Shown: piece by piece, positions 13,736 to 27,445 of the stretch
Layout of the letters: each line of letters starts with the position of its first letter
Position numbering within the stretch: the stretch's first letter is position 1
Assembly (NCBI GenBank): GCA_004794785.1
Contig: SJOL01013156.1
Coordinates: 469,898 to 533,897, forward strand
From: Opisthorchis felineus
Lineage: Eukaryota > Platyhelminthes > Trematoda > Opisthorchiida > Opisthorchiidae
Direction: 5' to 3'
DNA length: 64,000 nt
Program-made: the position numbers and the translations under genes
Notes under the pieces: model-generated
Databases searched by the model: none
Told to the model about the DNA's origin: nothing
What the model saw: the letters and a program-made list of their open reading frames with translations, nothing else

Positions 13736-16700
13736 TCTTGTTTTCGGCTGGGAGTGAAAGTGTGGACAAGTAAAACTTCAAGTTCACTAGCTACTTCTTG
13801 TATGTGTATGCACTCGTCGAAACACTTTAAATAGGCTATATCAACTCCTGTTTCATCTTTCTGTCAGCATTCTACATGAATACTCCGTTGAAGCCATAAC
13901 GAACTGTCAAATGATAAACCGAGATTGACAGAAGAAAATGTTAGTAGCTCAAATTGTTCACTCAGTGATTTAACTGTCCTCTACGCTTGGCGAGTCTCCT
14001 CCAACCAAGTTGCAAAACTCAGCGAACGGTTCGACCACCGAACTGCTAATGTTTAATAGGATTGACCTGCACATTTATACTATAATGGAAACGGTGGGCG
14101 CAGAGTCGGAAGTGTCATGTCACGTGAGTCTGCGGATCAGGCTTAAACCATGTTTTGATGAAAGTCCTGCAGTGAATGGACTTTTATACCAGGTATTCTG
14201 TGCCCAGTGCGATCGACTGACGTTAACCAGACTGTCATCCAGTGCATCGCGTTTAATACCGATGAACGTCCTCCAATCTGAATGTCTCCTTGTTCAGTCG
14301 ATGTGCAACAAATGACAGGTCCACAACCCAATAAGTGGTGGGTGCCATGGACCAGAGTCGAAAAACGGTTCACGTACACCTCTGTGCTCGAGGGTGCATG
14401 TGGACTAATCTATCAGCACTAAGCAGGTAGTAATCGTCTCACACAGAAGTATACAGGTGCCTATCGCCTTTGTCTGACTGCCTATGTCTGATAAAGTAGA
14501 ATTTGCGTTGGTGGTCGGCAAAGTTTTTTGATGCATGACTGTCGTCGACTGACATGGCAGGACCATCAGACGACACTCAGCAGCTTTCGGCCACAAATGA
14601 TCTACGCCACATCAAGGGACAAATTTAGATGAACAAGAAGTGCGGGAGATGTTAAACTGCCAGAAAGGCCAAGAAATCTGACAACCAGTGTCGGGTGGTA
14701 TGATATATTGTGTTATAACAAGAGAAGTCCGTGTGGTTAACCGGTCTCAGACAAGTCTCCAATGCCGATCCTAGTTTGACGAAAAATGCATCGTCTTGGC
14801 TGAATTTTTGAATAAAATGTTTGTGCGGCCACATTTTTTAACAAAAATATGATAGTCTGGTGCCATTTGTTTCACCCTACTTTCCTGGCAGAATGATACT
14901 TTCAGATAACTCAAGAGTTCTTCGTGATATTTACTGAGGCTTTTTTAGATTGGACACCATGGTGAATACCCACCATGCTCGCTAGATCCAGTATCACTGG
15001 ATATCTTTCAGCTGAGTTATACAAAATCGGTAGGATGCAGCAGCAGGCTTAAAAACCTAGGTTTATTTGGAAAGAACAAAGGTGTTAGTCTTCACAAAAG
15101 CCAAGGACACGTTCTGGAAAAAGGCTCTTGTTTGCAGTCAAAACTAGAGCTTGTAGTTTAAGCAAATTCTGTATTTTTAATTATAAAATTTGAATTCCTA
15201 CAACCCGTTTTATTAGCAATGCAAATAAATCAGTTTGTGCTTGATAAATTAAGCCTAAAAATAATGGATAGAAATGAGCAAAAGTGCATCCCTTGAGGAC
15301 TTTGGAAATTTGACTGCAAAGAACCATTGGGGCAACATATACTCTAGTTTGATACGAATGAATAAAACATCCTGATGACAGGCCGAAATCGTTTTCTCAT
15401 CAATGGAATTCAATCTAAAGGCAGTTTGAATAAATGTATTCACATTGGAGCCTTGTTCATCAAGCCTCAAAGTCAGCGATGTTATTCGTTCGTTAAACAA
15501 CGCAATAGTAGTCATTTTGATTGTGGGAAATTCTTCGTTCATGAGTGCGAAGTACACACTTACACCAGGTTTGACATACATAAAACGCTCCAAAAATGTT
15601 CCCGTTTATTCGGTAGCCGAACAGACGCAAAACGGCCGGGCATGTGATCATTTGATTGATGGTTTCACGGTGTCATCCTCTAGATTGTAACCAACCGGTA
15701 GAATCCCAACTCACTGCCGGGTTTATTTTTGACTTCCAGGCAAGCATTGGTGATTGTTCGGGAACTGCATTATGACTCGTCGTCGTTTGTCAGTTTATTG
15801 GCTGAATAAGTTGGCGGCACTTCAGAACAACAGCGACCTGTAAAGTACAACCTAATCTTTGCGTGCATGGCCCCAAAATTGGACACGATTTTACTTGTTT
15901 GTTTTTACGTCACCTATACAGTACCGTGCTGTAGTGTTCATGCTGAAACGGTGGAAAATATATCGGGATCTCATTTTCGAGTACCAAGTATTACATTAGC
16001 TTGTTTGGAGACATCCGAACATAGATGGCCAATGCCAAAAATGGTTCACTCTGATGAGTTAGTGGTTCAGAAAATAAGGAAGGAAGTGATGCGCACTGTA
16101 TCTTTTGAGATTGGAATTCCGTTATTGCTTTTTCAACACTGTTGATGAACATCTTACGGAACCCACTGCTGATGACCCCCCCCCCCGGTTTATAACCAAG
16201 GAGGAAACAGCTGAACATTATTTACTTTGTGCTCTCTGTAGGTTTGAAGGTTTCAAACGAAGAATTAGCTGAAGCTCAGATGAACTTTCCTAATGATTTG
16301 GAACAGCGATCAGTAGCTTTCAGATTGAAGCACCTTGTGGCTGTCTTTGACTGGTTGATTTCAAGTGAGTCCAAGTTGGCAGAATAAGTCTGTTTAATAA
16401 ACCCATGCTTTGCAGCACAACTGTTACTTGGTACATCTGTTCGCAATACCAGGTGATCAGAAGAAAACTGTTGAGATCGAGAGTGATTCGGCTTTGGATA
16501 TCCCCAGTTCAGACTGATATTATTACTTCTGTGTGAAGCACTAGTCGCAGTACTCATGACCGAGGAACACAACAGTTGGCAGATTTAAACGGCACAAATG
16601 CAAGGAGAGCAAATTGTTCAATATGGCAAGTTCAGATTCCAGTACTCAAAACCAGCATATACCAGGTGACCAGTGATTTTTCACATCCCAGACCTGGAAG

Positions 16701-17439
16701 TGACCAATTTCAACCCTCGAGGCCCCTATTGTGTTATCCACCTTTCCCATTATAACAGTTTGAAGTGCCCATTTTCAGCGGGAAGCGGAATAACAAAAGT
16801 TGAAGAGAATATTATTACTCAAGGGAAGCGGTGGACCTGATTACTTGGGTGAAACACACAAGGTAATTAACGAAGAGCTTGCTTCGAGCAGATGTTTGCT
16901 TGTTGAATGCATTACGCATTTAACCACGCTCGGCACTTGCACTGAGACATGCATTTACCATAGAAAAAAGCATGCCAAACAAGTTGAAACAGGACGTTTG
17001 TTTTCAGTCAAAACGATATGGAAGCAATTTGTTTGCGGGTATAGAGATAAGCTGCAGACGTGATCGCTGTCAGGTTTATCGAAAAATGGAAACAAATACG
17101 TTACAAAATCAAAAACAGCTGTCTACAGTAACGCTGAGGATTTGCAGATCGTTTTCGCTGTCAACGGAAAGCTGTAGCGGAGTGTATTTCCTTCAGATCG
17201 GATGGTTTCAAACATGGTGTGGGGTGAATCAACGGTTTGTGTAGGCAGTACGAAAACAAGGGGTAGCGAAAACGAATTGGCTTGCATGAGTGAAGGTAAG
17301 TTGACATGGATGTGGAGGGTTGGTGGAGGTATATGAGCATAAAAGGTCTGGGTCACTGCGAAATCATTCGAAAAGGGAAATGCTAAGAACTAGCACGAAT
17401 GGAGGATGGGTGAGGATTGAACGGTGAAGGGGTAAGGCT
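13736..17439. other. 3' flank of the paramyosin-like gene
   Basis: This holds the 3' untranslated region of unknown length. No AATAAA on the minus strand is close to the stop; the nearest look-alikes are ATTAAA at 16393-16398 and AATAAA at 15722-15727. A run of twelve C lies at about 16175-16186. Open frames at 15.3-16.2 kb are unrecognisable. Confidence 0.5.
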
Positions 17440-17820
17440 TTACATGCCATATCCATTGGTGTCCGCCGGTGGTAAGTCTAGGAGGCTGAGTGAGCTGCCA
17501 GTGTCACGGGCATAGTTGGAGTCAATACGTCTACTATACTTGTTGCTACCGAGGCTAAATCGTGGTTTCCAGGTTGAAGAAGGCAGTTCACTCGCCACGC
17601 TATAGACGGAACCTTCACGCGCAATCGAAGCAGCTCGCGCTTTTGTAGGATAGGCACTGCCCTGTCTAGTCCGTGTTAGTGTGCCGTAAGCGGACATTGT
17701 CTCGTCGTTTTGTGCTCCCATACCCAAACGCCGTTCCGTCATCTGAATCCGAAGACCGGCATCGTCTGCCTGTTGTTGCGCTTTTCGGTATTTATTCATA
17801 GCGTTTTGTGCGTTTGCTTC
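17440..17820 (-). CDS. Exon 14: end of rod and 94-residue non-helical tail
   Basis: The exon begins after cgcaatcag with [20 protein letters not shown], which closes the coiled coil at about residue 790 (MTERRL). The remaining 94 residues contain Pro, Gly, Ser, Tyr and Arg and cannot be coiled coil. They include RTRQGS, KARAAS and AREGS (all R-x-x-S), several Tyr, and end [10 protein letters not shown] before TAA. Canonical fluke paramyosins, as I remember them, have no such long tail. R-x-x-S sites suit PKA-type kinases, and phosphorylated tailpieces are known for some invertebrate rods, so a regulatory role is an inference. I saw no AATAAA within about 1 kb downstream. Confidence 0.93.
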   Translation of the reverse strand, partial: EANAQNAMNKYRKAQQQADDAGLRIQMTERRLGMGAQNDETMSAYGTLTRTRQGSAYPTKARAASIAREGSVYSVASELPSSTWKPRFSLGSNKYSRRIDSNYARDTGSSLSLLDLPPADTNGYGM

Positions 17821-20800
17821 CTGATTGCGTCAGCAAACCCAAGTGCATGAAATTCAGTAGACAAATAGAAGGGAGTAATTTAATTGAAAATTCTTGGTAA
17901 TTAGTCATTTGGTTAAGATAAAACTCCAGAAACCACCCGATAAAACTATAAAGTGATTAAGGTTTGAAATTTAGCCGATCTGTAAAAGCGCACAAGTGTT
18001 GGGAAAGTCAGAGATTTGAGGTAATTAGCTACTAGTTGTTTACAGCCTCAAATGTACTTTTGCGCATATCCCCTCTCTAAGAGGGCTCCTATCGTCAAGT
18101 GGCACCTTAGACTTTTAATGACTCGTGGCTAAAAATAGGGTAAATTCAGCACCAATCTGTGAGTGAGCGGATCCGACTGAATATCACCCCACCATTTGGA
18201 CTGCATGTCTTAACTTTTATCCACTGAATCGCTGTCGATCAATTCAAACCGTATACTTATCGTGGATCCTCAGTGCTTCCCATTTAGGCATCATGTACCC
18301 TTAAACCAAAAAGATCCCCAAAAACCTTTAAAAGTTTCATAGATCATATGGACTGGAATCGATTCACAGTGCTGTACATACCGCTTCTTCCAGCTGGCGA
18401 CGGGTTTGTCGCAGCTTTGTTTGAGCTCGGTCTGTCATATCGCGCAACTCGGCGATAATTCTCTGTGCATCCTCTTCGGCCTGCATCGAATCCTTCAATG
18501 CTCGCTCACATTTCCTTCACACAGGGGAAAAGAATTTGGGTGGGTTTGAAAGCAGTGCGAATTTGTGTATTGAAAATCACTAGGCTATATTTGAACTCTT
18601 GGTGGAATAGGGTGCTCATAATCTATTGGGGGAACATACTGGTGGAGTCGTGGATAAGCACACTGTCATGAGAAACATCTTACCATAAATCGTAAACACC
18701 TAACTCAAAGTAATTGAATAGACTAGATTTTCGGTTAGACTTAGACGACTGGCGTTTTACTTACACACAGTTATTTCACTCCGTTAAGATGACCTCGAAC
18801 GTTCACCTTCTGGAAAGTGGACCTTTCTAAACGGGCTGTTTTTACCATAAGAAGCGAGTCAACCGTAAACAATATACACTTTTGATTGGGTGTGTGGTAT
18901 CTTGTAACAGTGATTGGTTCCGAGTCGGAATTATGTGTATATATATTTCTGCTAGTTTTCCCATTCAATTAATTAGAGACACGACAAATAATTCGGAGCA
19001 GGGAGCACGCAAACGTCTCCGAAAATGGCGATGCAGAATTCAGTGAAGAATACCATGAATAATGAGTGATCGACATTCGAGTGGTGTCTGCAAGTGACCG
19101 GAAAAAATCAGAGAACGGTTAGTAGTCAAGCGTCTAACAGCAAGTGCTGTACCACGATATTTGCATTTGAGCAGACCTACTTCGACCATGAAAACTAATC
19201 CTAGAAGTTTAGTATGTTAAGGCATAAAGGTTAGTTTCCTAGATGAAATCAAACTGTCACTAACTGAGAAGACAACAATGACACTGGTTACCGTGTGGAA
19301 TGCATGTGCGAGTTGTTTCGCGTATAACTGATGGACTGACCTAAGTTGACTTTGAGCTTCACGCGTTTTCTTTGACTCCTCATCAAGTGCCATCTGCATT
19401 TCCCGGACCTTGACCTCGGCCTGATTTTTAACATCATCCGCACTTCGTTCGGTCAGATCAATCGTTCGTCGAAGCTCCAGTAACTTAGAGTTTGTGTCCT
19501 TTAGTTCCACTTCTAGTTGGCGGCGGGAGGAATCGGCTCGTCTTGTGGCCTCTTGTTCAGTTTGCAAATCTTGTACCAGCCGGGCTACTTCAGCTTGCAG
19601 ACGATCTGCCCGATCGTCTGCGGCCTTGGTGAGGGTGAAAAGTAGTATGAATGAGTACAAACTAGCAACAGTTTGGAGAAAAGCAACAAAGACATACATT
19701 TACTGTTTCAGAGGATACATAATTCACTTAAAAGCGCACAGGCACTATGATCTGAAACTTAGTTCAGTTCACTCCTTCAATGGCTTGTGAAGCTGTGGTA
19801 GAAGTGACAATGAAACCCTAACATGCTTCTGATCGACCGCAACGTGAGGGCGTTCGAAGGCCAACAGTTTAGGCGCTCAAGCTCGGAACAGGCTTATCAC
19901 CAAACATCTCACTAAGTGAACCTGTAAGCACGCGCAGTTTGTAGTGTACACCATAACTAAGCTGTTATATTGTAAGACTCACCTCCTTTGATCCGACGGC
20001 ATCGTCGAGGTCACCCTGAAGGACAGTTAATTGTCCCTCCAACTTCCGACGTTCAGTTGTCAGACTGTTAATTTGACCGGTAAGTTCCCCGATCCGACTC
20101 GCCACCTCGGCGGCATCTTCCTCCGTCTTACGTTTTAGGCGTTCCGCTACTTCCAGTTGACTTCGCATACTCTCAACTTCGTCGGTCAGAGCAGCTCTTC
20201 GGTTTTCGCAAACCTTTCATAGAGAAATCAGAATAAGATAGAATCAATTCCTACTTTCATATTCTTCTCAGCCTCAATGGGATTAAATTCCAGATGTAAG
20301 TGTTGTGTTAAAAGCAAAATTTCATTCTAAACGTTTTGAACAACGTTGTTTGAGCCCATCGGCTTGTCTGATTGTCTCGTGACTAACGCCCAGTAAGATT
20401 GCCTGTAAGGAAACTGACATCCGAAGTGAAAGTTTTAGGCAATATAAACGGAAACTTCGCACCGAATCACGGCACTTTTCGCCTTAGTAAACCGATGAAA
20501 ACATACCACTGAATCCCAAACGAAATATATAGTGACGGGAAGCAAATGACAGGACTGTGGGAACCGATAGCTTTTTTCTCTGGACTTTTGACCTTGTAAT
20601 TTTCTGTAGATGCTTCGGGTAATGCACGACAATTTTTGTGTTGTGCACCCATAGACAACAAACGCAATTATTCCATAGGATCGTTGGCTGTTTGACGCAA
20701 ATCGCTAGTGTAATTCACAGCTGATGTGCGTAAACAGAGGATCGTCGAGACAGTGGCTTCACTAGAGCAAAAAAATATATATTTGACTACACGGGACTGC

Positions 20801-23800
20801 AGTGTACGTAACCCAAATTCTCTAGAACCAGTATCTTCGTAAGTAAACGCCACAGTCTTGAAAGGAAAATAAACCTACCTAAGACTAGTTGGAGAAAACT
20901 TGATTTCATAAGTCACGTTTTGAAATTCCGCTTTTTCCACGTTTTTGGGAGGAACAAAGAGGGGAAGAAATGTTAAACTAATTTACCCCAAGCGTCGAAG
21001 TCCTCTGGGAACAGAAGAAGTGAGGGCGATTATTTCCTAATATTTCCTGATCCCCCCAAATATGCTGATTAGCAGCGAACTGACATATTTTCAGTTACTA
21101 AGTATGGGCCATGTGTTGTCGGCCCATAAACACCAGTAAAGTCAGTTATTGTACCTTGGTAAAAGTAGTCATTAAAATTGAAAACTGCGGAGACGGAGAT
21201 CAACCACAATAGTTGGTGGGGTGGTTTCAAAGAACTCCAAAATGATAGAATCTTACTTGAAGCGCAGTTGTTGTTTCTGCCAACATATGATTGGCCTCTT
21301 CGAGTTCGTATTCCATTCGATTGGCATGCTCCTCTGCTTCATGTGCGGCTCGTTCGGCATCATCTCGGTTCTTCTTGGTCTCTTCCAACTGTTCCTCCAA
21401 ACTGTTAACTGTGTTCTCCATCTTCTTTTTTATTCGCTCAATTTCATTTTGATATTTGGACTCGGTACCTTCCATAGCTGCTTTGAGGTTTTCAATATTC
21501 CGTTGACTTGATCGTCTTGGAAGGGATGCAGGGAATACGATTATCATATTTGACTTGTATAATCTTTTTCCAGATGTAAAATGGAACGTAAAATGACTAA
21601 GTAGGATAATGTCCAAAGGTGTCAAGTAGGTATGACTACGGTTACAAACCCCAATGAGACTTACATTCGTCCCATGATAATTTCGTTTAAGAGTCTCATC
21701 GAAGCCATCGCGGCATGAAAGACTACGATTCACTGGACAAACTCTCGCTTGGTTGCGGGGTTTTGCCCACTGTCCATACAACTGCTGGTGGGACAATTGT
21801 CATGATTCGGGTATTTTGAAAAAGGTGCCATTTTATCTTATTGCTAAACACTGAATTTGACAATCATCCAGTCTGCAGTTACACTGTGTTATGATAGCCA
21901 CTCAGTGGATCCCCATGTCCAAAAACAGGCTCATATTTCTTATATGTGGTGATCATGCCATAAATCTGCAAGCATTTGTCTGTTCTTGCTCCGTAATTTC
22001 GGTCATTCTGTGCTCACGATGAAACTACTGTGGTGCACTACTAATTCTCTACGAATGTGAAGGCTCTCTCCTGGGGTATCCGCCCGTTCGCTTGGTCTGG
22101 ATATCTTCCACTCAAGCGACTCCGCTAAGACAGTTGTGATGTATTTTAGTGTTTCACATTTGCTGGTGACACTTCAACCCACGGGTCAGTCTACTGAAGC
22201 CACCGATGCATCAGTCTCCAACCGGCTGGTTCAAGCGACAGCCACCTTGCCATCAGCTGTATGCATGTGTGGAGGCCTTCAGATCAAACACATTCGTCGC
22301 ACCTGGCCTCATTAGCGATTATCAACAACAGTAGGCCAAACCACCGTTTTTGGATGATCGATACGCTCACTTCAGAAGGATGACTGTAAGATGGGGCTAG
22401 TCATCCAAGGGCTGGAGCGTGGTGAATAATCTGCATTCAGACCCTGGTAATTCAACCTATCATCTCCAAGTCAATTTGTTAGATTTCAAAGCCTGTACCC
22501 CAAGAACCAGTTAAGAATAGCGTCATATAACACGTACACTGCTTAGCGCAAAACACAAGCTGTTCAACCGATTGAGATGAAACCTGAAGTGCACGTTTAG
22601 GACTAGATATTGTACAAAACCATGATAACAGGAACGAAACTTCGGGCGGATAAGAGTCTCAGAGGTTGACCGAAGCACCATGGTTTGGAGGGTTGAGCTG
22701 GGTAATTGGGTTGCTAACGTTTCGTCATCAACCGAGGTGACATCAACAGTGCGCAGTGAGTTATCGGCACCACCACCGCTTTACTTACTGACGATGTCAC
22801 ATCGGTTGGTAATGAAGTGTTTGCAACCAAATTGATCAGCTCAGCTCAGCGAACAGAACAGCAACCATCTGCACAGTGAAAATTCCCCTCCATAGTTCGT
22901 TATTTCCAGTATTAAATAACGTTCTATTCATCATGTAACAAAGTGATATGAATTGCGCGACCGAAGTTTGGGCGCCGCTACTTATCTTAGTGTGAGGTGA
23001 TCAAACTGCTGATCAGCGATTCTTGGCCGAATGACATGATGTCCCACTGGACGGTTACTTATGGGCCCCAGCAGGGATAAAGCAGCCGTACAGTGGAGCT
23101 AAGTTTTCCACCACAGATGGATTCTATCTGCAGAAAGAAATCACACTTTAAATTAGTGCCCCATCTCTCAAAATTTACGGGTGTTTTTCGTGGACCCATA
23201 ACTCCAAATCTCATGTCAGCGCTTGCGCGTTTCATGTCTTCGCCGGTCTCTGATAAGTCTGTTGATTTAAACAATTAGATGAAGGGTTGCGGAAGGGCGT
23301 TTGTAAGACCAGATAATGTAGTAGTCTGCCCAATAAGAACAGGCCTCAGAGAGCAAACTGCTCTTTGATGTAAACGGAATTCTTTTTCCTCAAACTTCTT
23401 GCCACAGAAAAAACTCATGGGTGTGCTCCGGGAACGGACATCAAGTTACAGGATAAGTAGACACTGATGGGTGTTTCCGAGTGTGGTGATATATGATTTG
23501 CCAACTGGCCGTGTGAATTTGGTGAAACCCTCGCGGATAGGAGTGATTGACGCATAAATTACCCGGTCTACCAATACTTTGCCACACTGTTATATATGTA
23601 CGTTTATTACTAGAACTATTTGTTTCCAATGCCTCATCTAATTTTTCTTGCTGTGTATCACATCTCCCGATTGTTAGAACCTAGCGTGATAGCATAAACC
23701 GTATGGTTGAGCTTTTTAAAAGCCCTACAAACGAAAACATAGCTTTTGTTCTCGTAATGAAGAAAGGTTGAGGAAACTGATATCAAACTTTGCTAACAAC

Positions 23801-26800
23801 AGAGTAGGCTTTAATCTGTCAAGACTGTCACCAGAAGATAGAAGAAGCCAAAACCTTCCCCGAATCCACCTACTTCGTTACCCAAATGTTTAAGACTAAT
23901 TCAAAGGTGTGACTTCAATGTAAATAAGTGGCAAAAAAGGCAGAGTGGGTTTCTCTCTATTTTGTCTACTTTGATCATAAGACCCTACTCACTGATATGT
24001 CGCTCATCAGAGGGATGTGCGCAAGGATAATAAAGAGGAGACACTAAATGGTACATAAGTTTCATTGGTTGACACGTGTGGAGACATAAACCAACACAAA
24101 GCCTTTGGACAGTTTAATGAAGCTGCACTCCACATCCGTTGGACAAACTCGCTGTTTATATCTTCACATTCACGAATTTCAATCTCATCACGTGGCAAAA
24201 CGACATGACCGCAGCCCGACGCTGTTCAAAAAGTTTATTTGTCAGGTCTATTAGAAATGCGCAACAATTGCCGTATTCTTGGAGCATATTTTCTGCTCAA
24301 ACTTTGCTGTGATGTTCGCTGGTTTCAAAATCACTGACTGACGCACTAGTGTCGATGGCTGAGTGCTCAGGCAGAGTTTACTGCTTCTCTTACGGTCGCT
24401 ACGGTCTCAAACACAAAGCAAATACAGCCCACTGTCCATTGTTGGCCCAGCCAGGGGACCGGGCTGAGTGCCCCCTTCACTGGAGCGGAGCTGGTTAAGT
24501 CAACCGAGATACGCAGAATCTCTCAGGCACCGAGTTGCTATGCTGAATTCGCATTCTCCGGAAGGGGCCGCTAACAAAAGACAGTTCAGTCTGGAATTGC
24601 AGTTACAACGGCCGCAGCGGCCAAACCTGCGTGAGTTCGATGGGCTGGTGAGGGCTTGTGTATCAAGGCATCAGCAACCATCCGGTTCACCACTGCCCTT
24701 GATATGATAGCTTTACTACGGTGTATTACGTGTGTGGTCCGAGCAATAGTGCGAAAAAAATGACCGAAACATCCGGATAAACTCCCGTTGCGATTTTTGT
24801 GATATGATTCTGGCCCTCCAATTAAGCCAGTTGAACCAATCAACTAACAGAATTCGGACAACTTACAGACACTCCACATCTTAGAAGTAAATGGACAGAG
24901 TTTGCCACGCACACATGACTAATTACAGACTAAGTGAAAACACGACCTACTGATATGACCATCTGTGGTAATCTCAGCTACAAGAAGCCCATACTGGCAA
25001 CACGAGGCTAAACGTTTGCGGTTTCAATTTTTCACGGATTTACCATAAAAACCTGAATCTACGTACACTAAAACTACAACAATGCGTGGGATCCAAAGCG
25101 AAGCTCGTTACCACATATTCCTCAATTCAACCGATAGTCAGGTTTCTATGGCACCAACAGACGTTGAGTAAAGGCTGATCCGCGACTTGGTCATGAAATA
25201 GATGAACAGCACGTCTGTATTCCACACATCTATGTGTGGAATTCATGGGTCTTCTACAAATACTGTAAGGCTAAGGAAAGGTCTGGGAAATTTTATAAGC
25301 ACCACAAGTGTCAAAAGTAGTTTAGACTGAAAGCCGCACAGTGCTCTATTAGTAGACGCATTTCTGTTGAAAACCGACATCCACCTGTCTATAAATACGG
25401 AACAATAATCCTGGTCATGTGAACTTTGTGTGCTATTCGTGTGCTCTGTGTGCTATTCGTGTGCTCTGTGTGCTTTGCCTATGTTACAAATTATAAACTT
25501 TACTCCTGAAAAATATCCCCCGGCCACATAACTAGTGTTTGCAATAAATTTGCATTACTGATGTGTTTTGCCGTCGTTTGCATTTGCAAGTCCGACCTTG
25601 CCATCTCTGTTAGGACCAAATAACGACCACGTGTTTTCACCGCACAGACTGCACGCAGCATAACATGGTTGTCTTCCACTTCAACAGCGATGTTGGCAGT
25701 CGCTGAGGTTAGCCCGTGTAACGGTAGCGTCACCATATGCATGTGACTTGTGCGACGGTTAGCCCGGAACAAGGCCACCTGCTGAGGCCTGATTAAGCCA
25801 ATGTAATACCCAGGTGCGCAAGCCTGGCAACCAGATTGAATGACAGACGGCAGCCCGTCGATCGCACTTTTGGCCCACGTTAGAAAAACCTAACTGAGGT
25901 CTAGTTGCAGACACACACGGCCAAAAGCTTCGACATTGTTGAACTCTCGTTCTCCACTACTCAGTCTTTGTCGTCGCAGATAAAGATGGTATCTTGTGCG
26001 CATGTTACAAACATTTCCGAATGGTACTCTTGGATTATTTCTTAACCCGAGTCATATGGCTTCAGGTACATCAATACTAAAATAATCTGCATTCAAAACT
26101 GATAACATTGTCGTTCTGGTGTTTGAATGAGGAGTCATATGATTGTATGAACTAGAAAATTCAAGTAAAGATTCAATCCGGAGTTGTAGTATTAAGTCAG
26201 GTGCATTTGGTTTTTGAATTTATCGAGGTTTTTGCGACACACCACAAACCTGGAAGCATTTGGATTCCCTTCCAAGATCTCTTCTTCTAACGACACTAGA
26301 AGTATGGACTTGGTAACATGTGGAGTTAAATATGTACAGATGTATTTCCCAAGAAAGAGTAGATCCACGTTTGATCTGAATGTTCGTGCATAACAAAAAA
26401 TCAGCCAGGTTTCAATGCTGGGCTAAACCCCAGTTCACCAAAATACAATTGTTTGCAAGCAGAAAGTATTTTGTTCAGTCATGTTACCATGAATCAATGG
26501 TTCGCAAAATGCCTCAATGTGTCGTTGCAAGTAGTCAAACGATCTATTTTCTAGCCATCATTGCCCCTCTGGAACAACGTAGAAACCAGTACTATTGAGA
26601 GATTGGGAAACCAGGCCCCGTGCAATTCAAACGCCATGTCGTCATTCCATTATACTACTCCATACATCATGTTCTATCAACTGTTTAGATTAATGTGGTC
26701 CCAGTAGAATCAACGAAATAAAGACAGAAACAAAGGCTATGAGCGGAGAGCACTGGCATCTCCTATGCTTACAAAGCAGCAGTTGGGAATAAAGGTAAAC

Positions 26801-27396
26801 ATATTGCATCACGCAAGTTGAGCTTCACCATAAAAGGCAGCGTAGGAATTGCGTAGGGTTTGTAATTATTGTTGCGAATTTATTGATAGCTCGTGTGATT
26901 GTCATGGTATCCAAGATGCAATCAAAGTGCTGTACTCACTCGGTATGCCTCTGTTGGAAAAAGCATAATGGTGTGATGCAGCTGATCCGACTCTACGCAC
27001 AACCGACAACTACAAATCTTGAAGCTTTTGAATGATGTATTATCGATTCCGGAAATGTCTGAAAGACAATCGGTAGACCTATTACCAGGTGTACTATCTG
27101 CTTTGCTTCACTGTTACTTCATTGTTTCTGCACTTTAATATTTTTGGCGCTGGTTGTTTTAGCGGAAGGGACGAGTGTGTTGCAATATGGCAACTGATCT
27201 CTTTTGAGGGTCCGATGGGAAGGATAAATGTGATGTCAACGATCATCTCGTGTAGAGATATTAACTCAGGTTGATGACTTACAAAAACCATGCCCAAAGT
27301 TTGCCGGCGTGTATACTTTCTGGCTGACGCAAGATAAAGTCAGTGTACACGTTGCTTGTTGAATGGAATTAGGAGCTGTAAATATTCTACTGGTGT

Positions 27397-27445
<49 letters not shown>

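Noticed and set aside
16175..16186. Run of twelve C
   Set aside because: Simple homopolymer with no surrounding structure.
21516..21796. Extension of exon 10 into the upstream open frame
   Set aside because: The reading loses helical character at the acceptor ccaag, and exon 9 joins perfectly at that AG.
24430..24720. GC-richer block as a protein-coding exon
   Set aside because: Frames on both strands are equally open and neither shows a domain or convincing splice sites; more like an old repeat.
25500..25889. Alternative last exon of the paramyosin-like gene
   Set aside because: Joining exon 9 (2 nt left over) to this acceptor gives a stop within three codons; phase does not fit.
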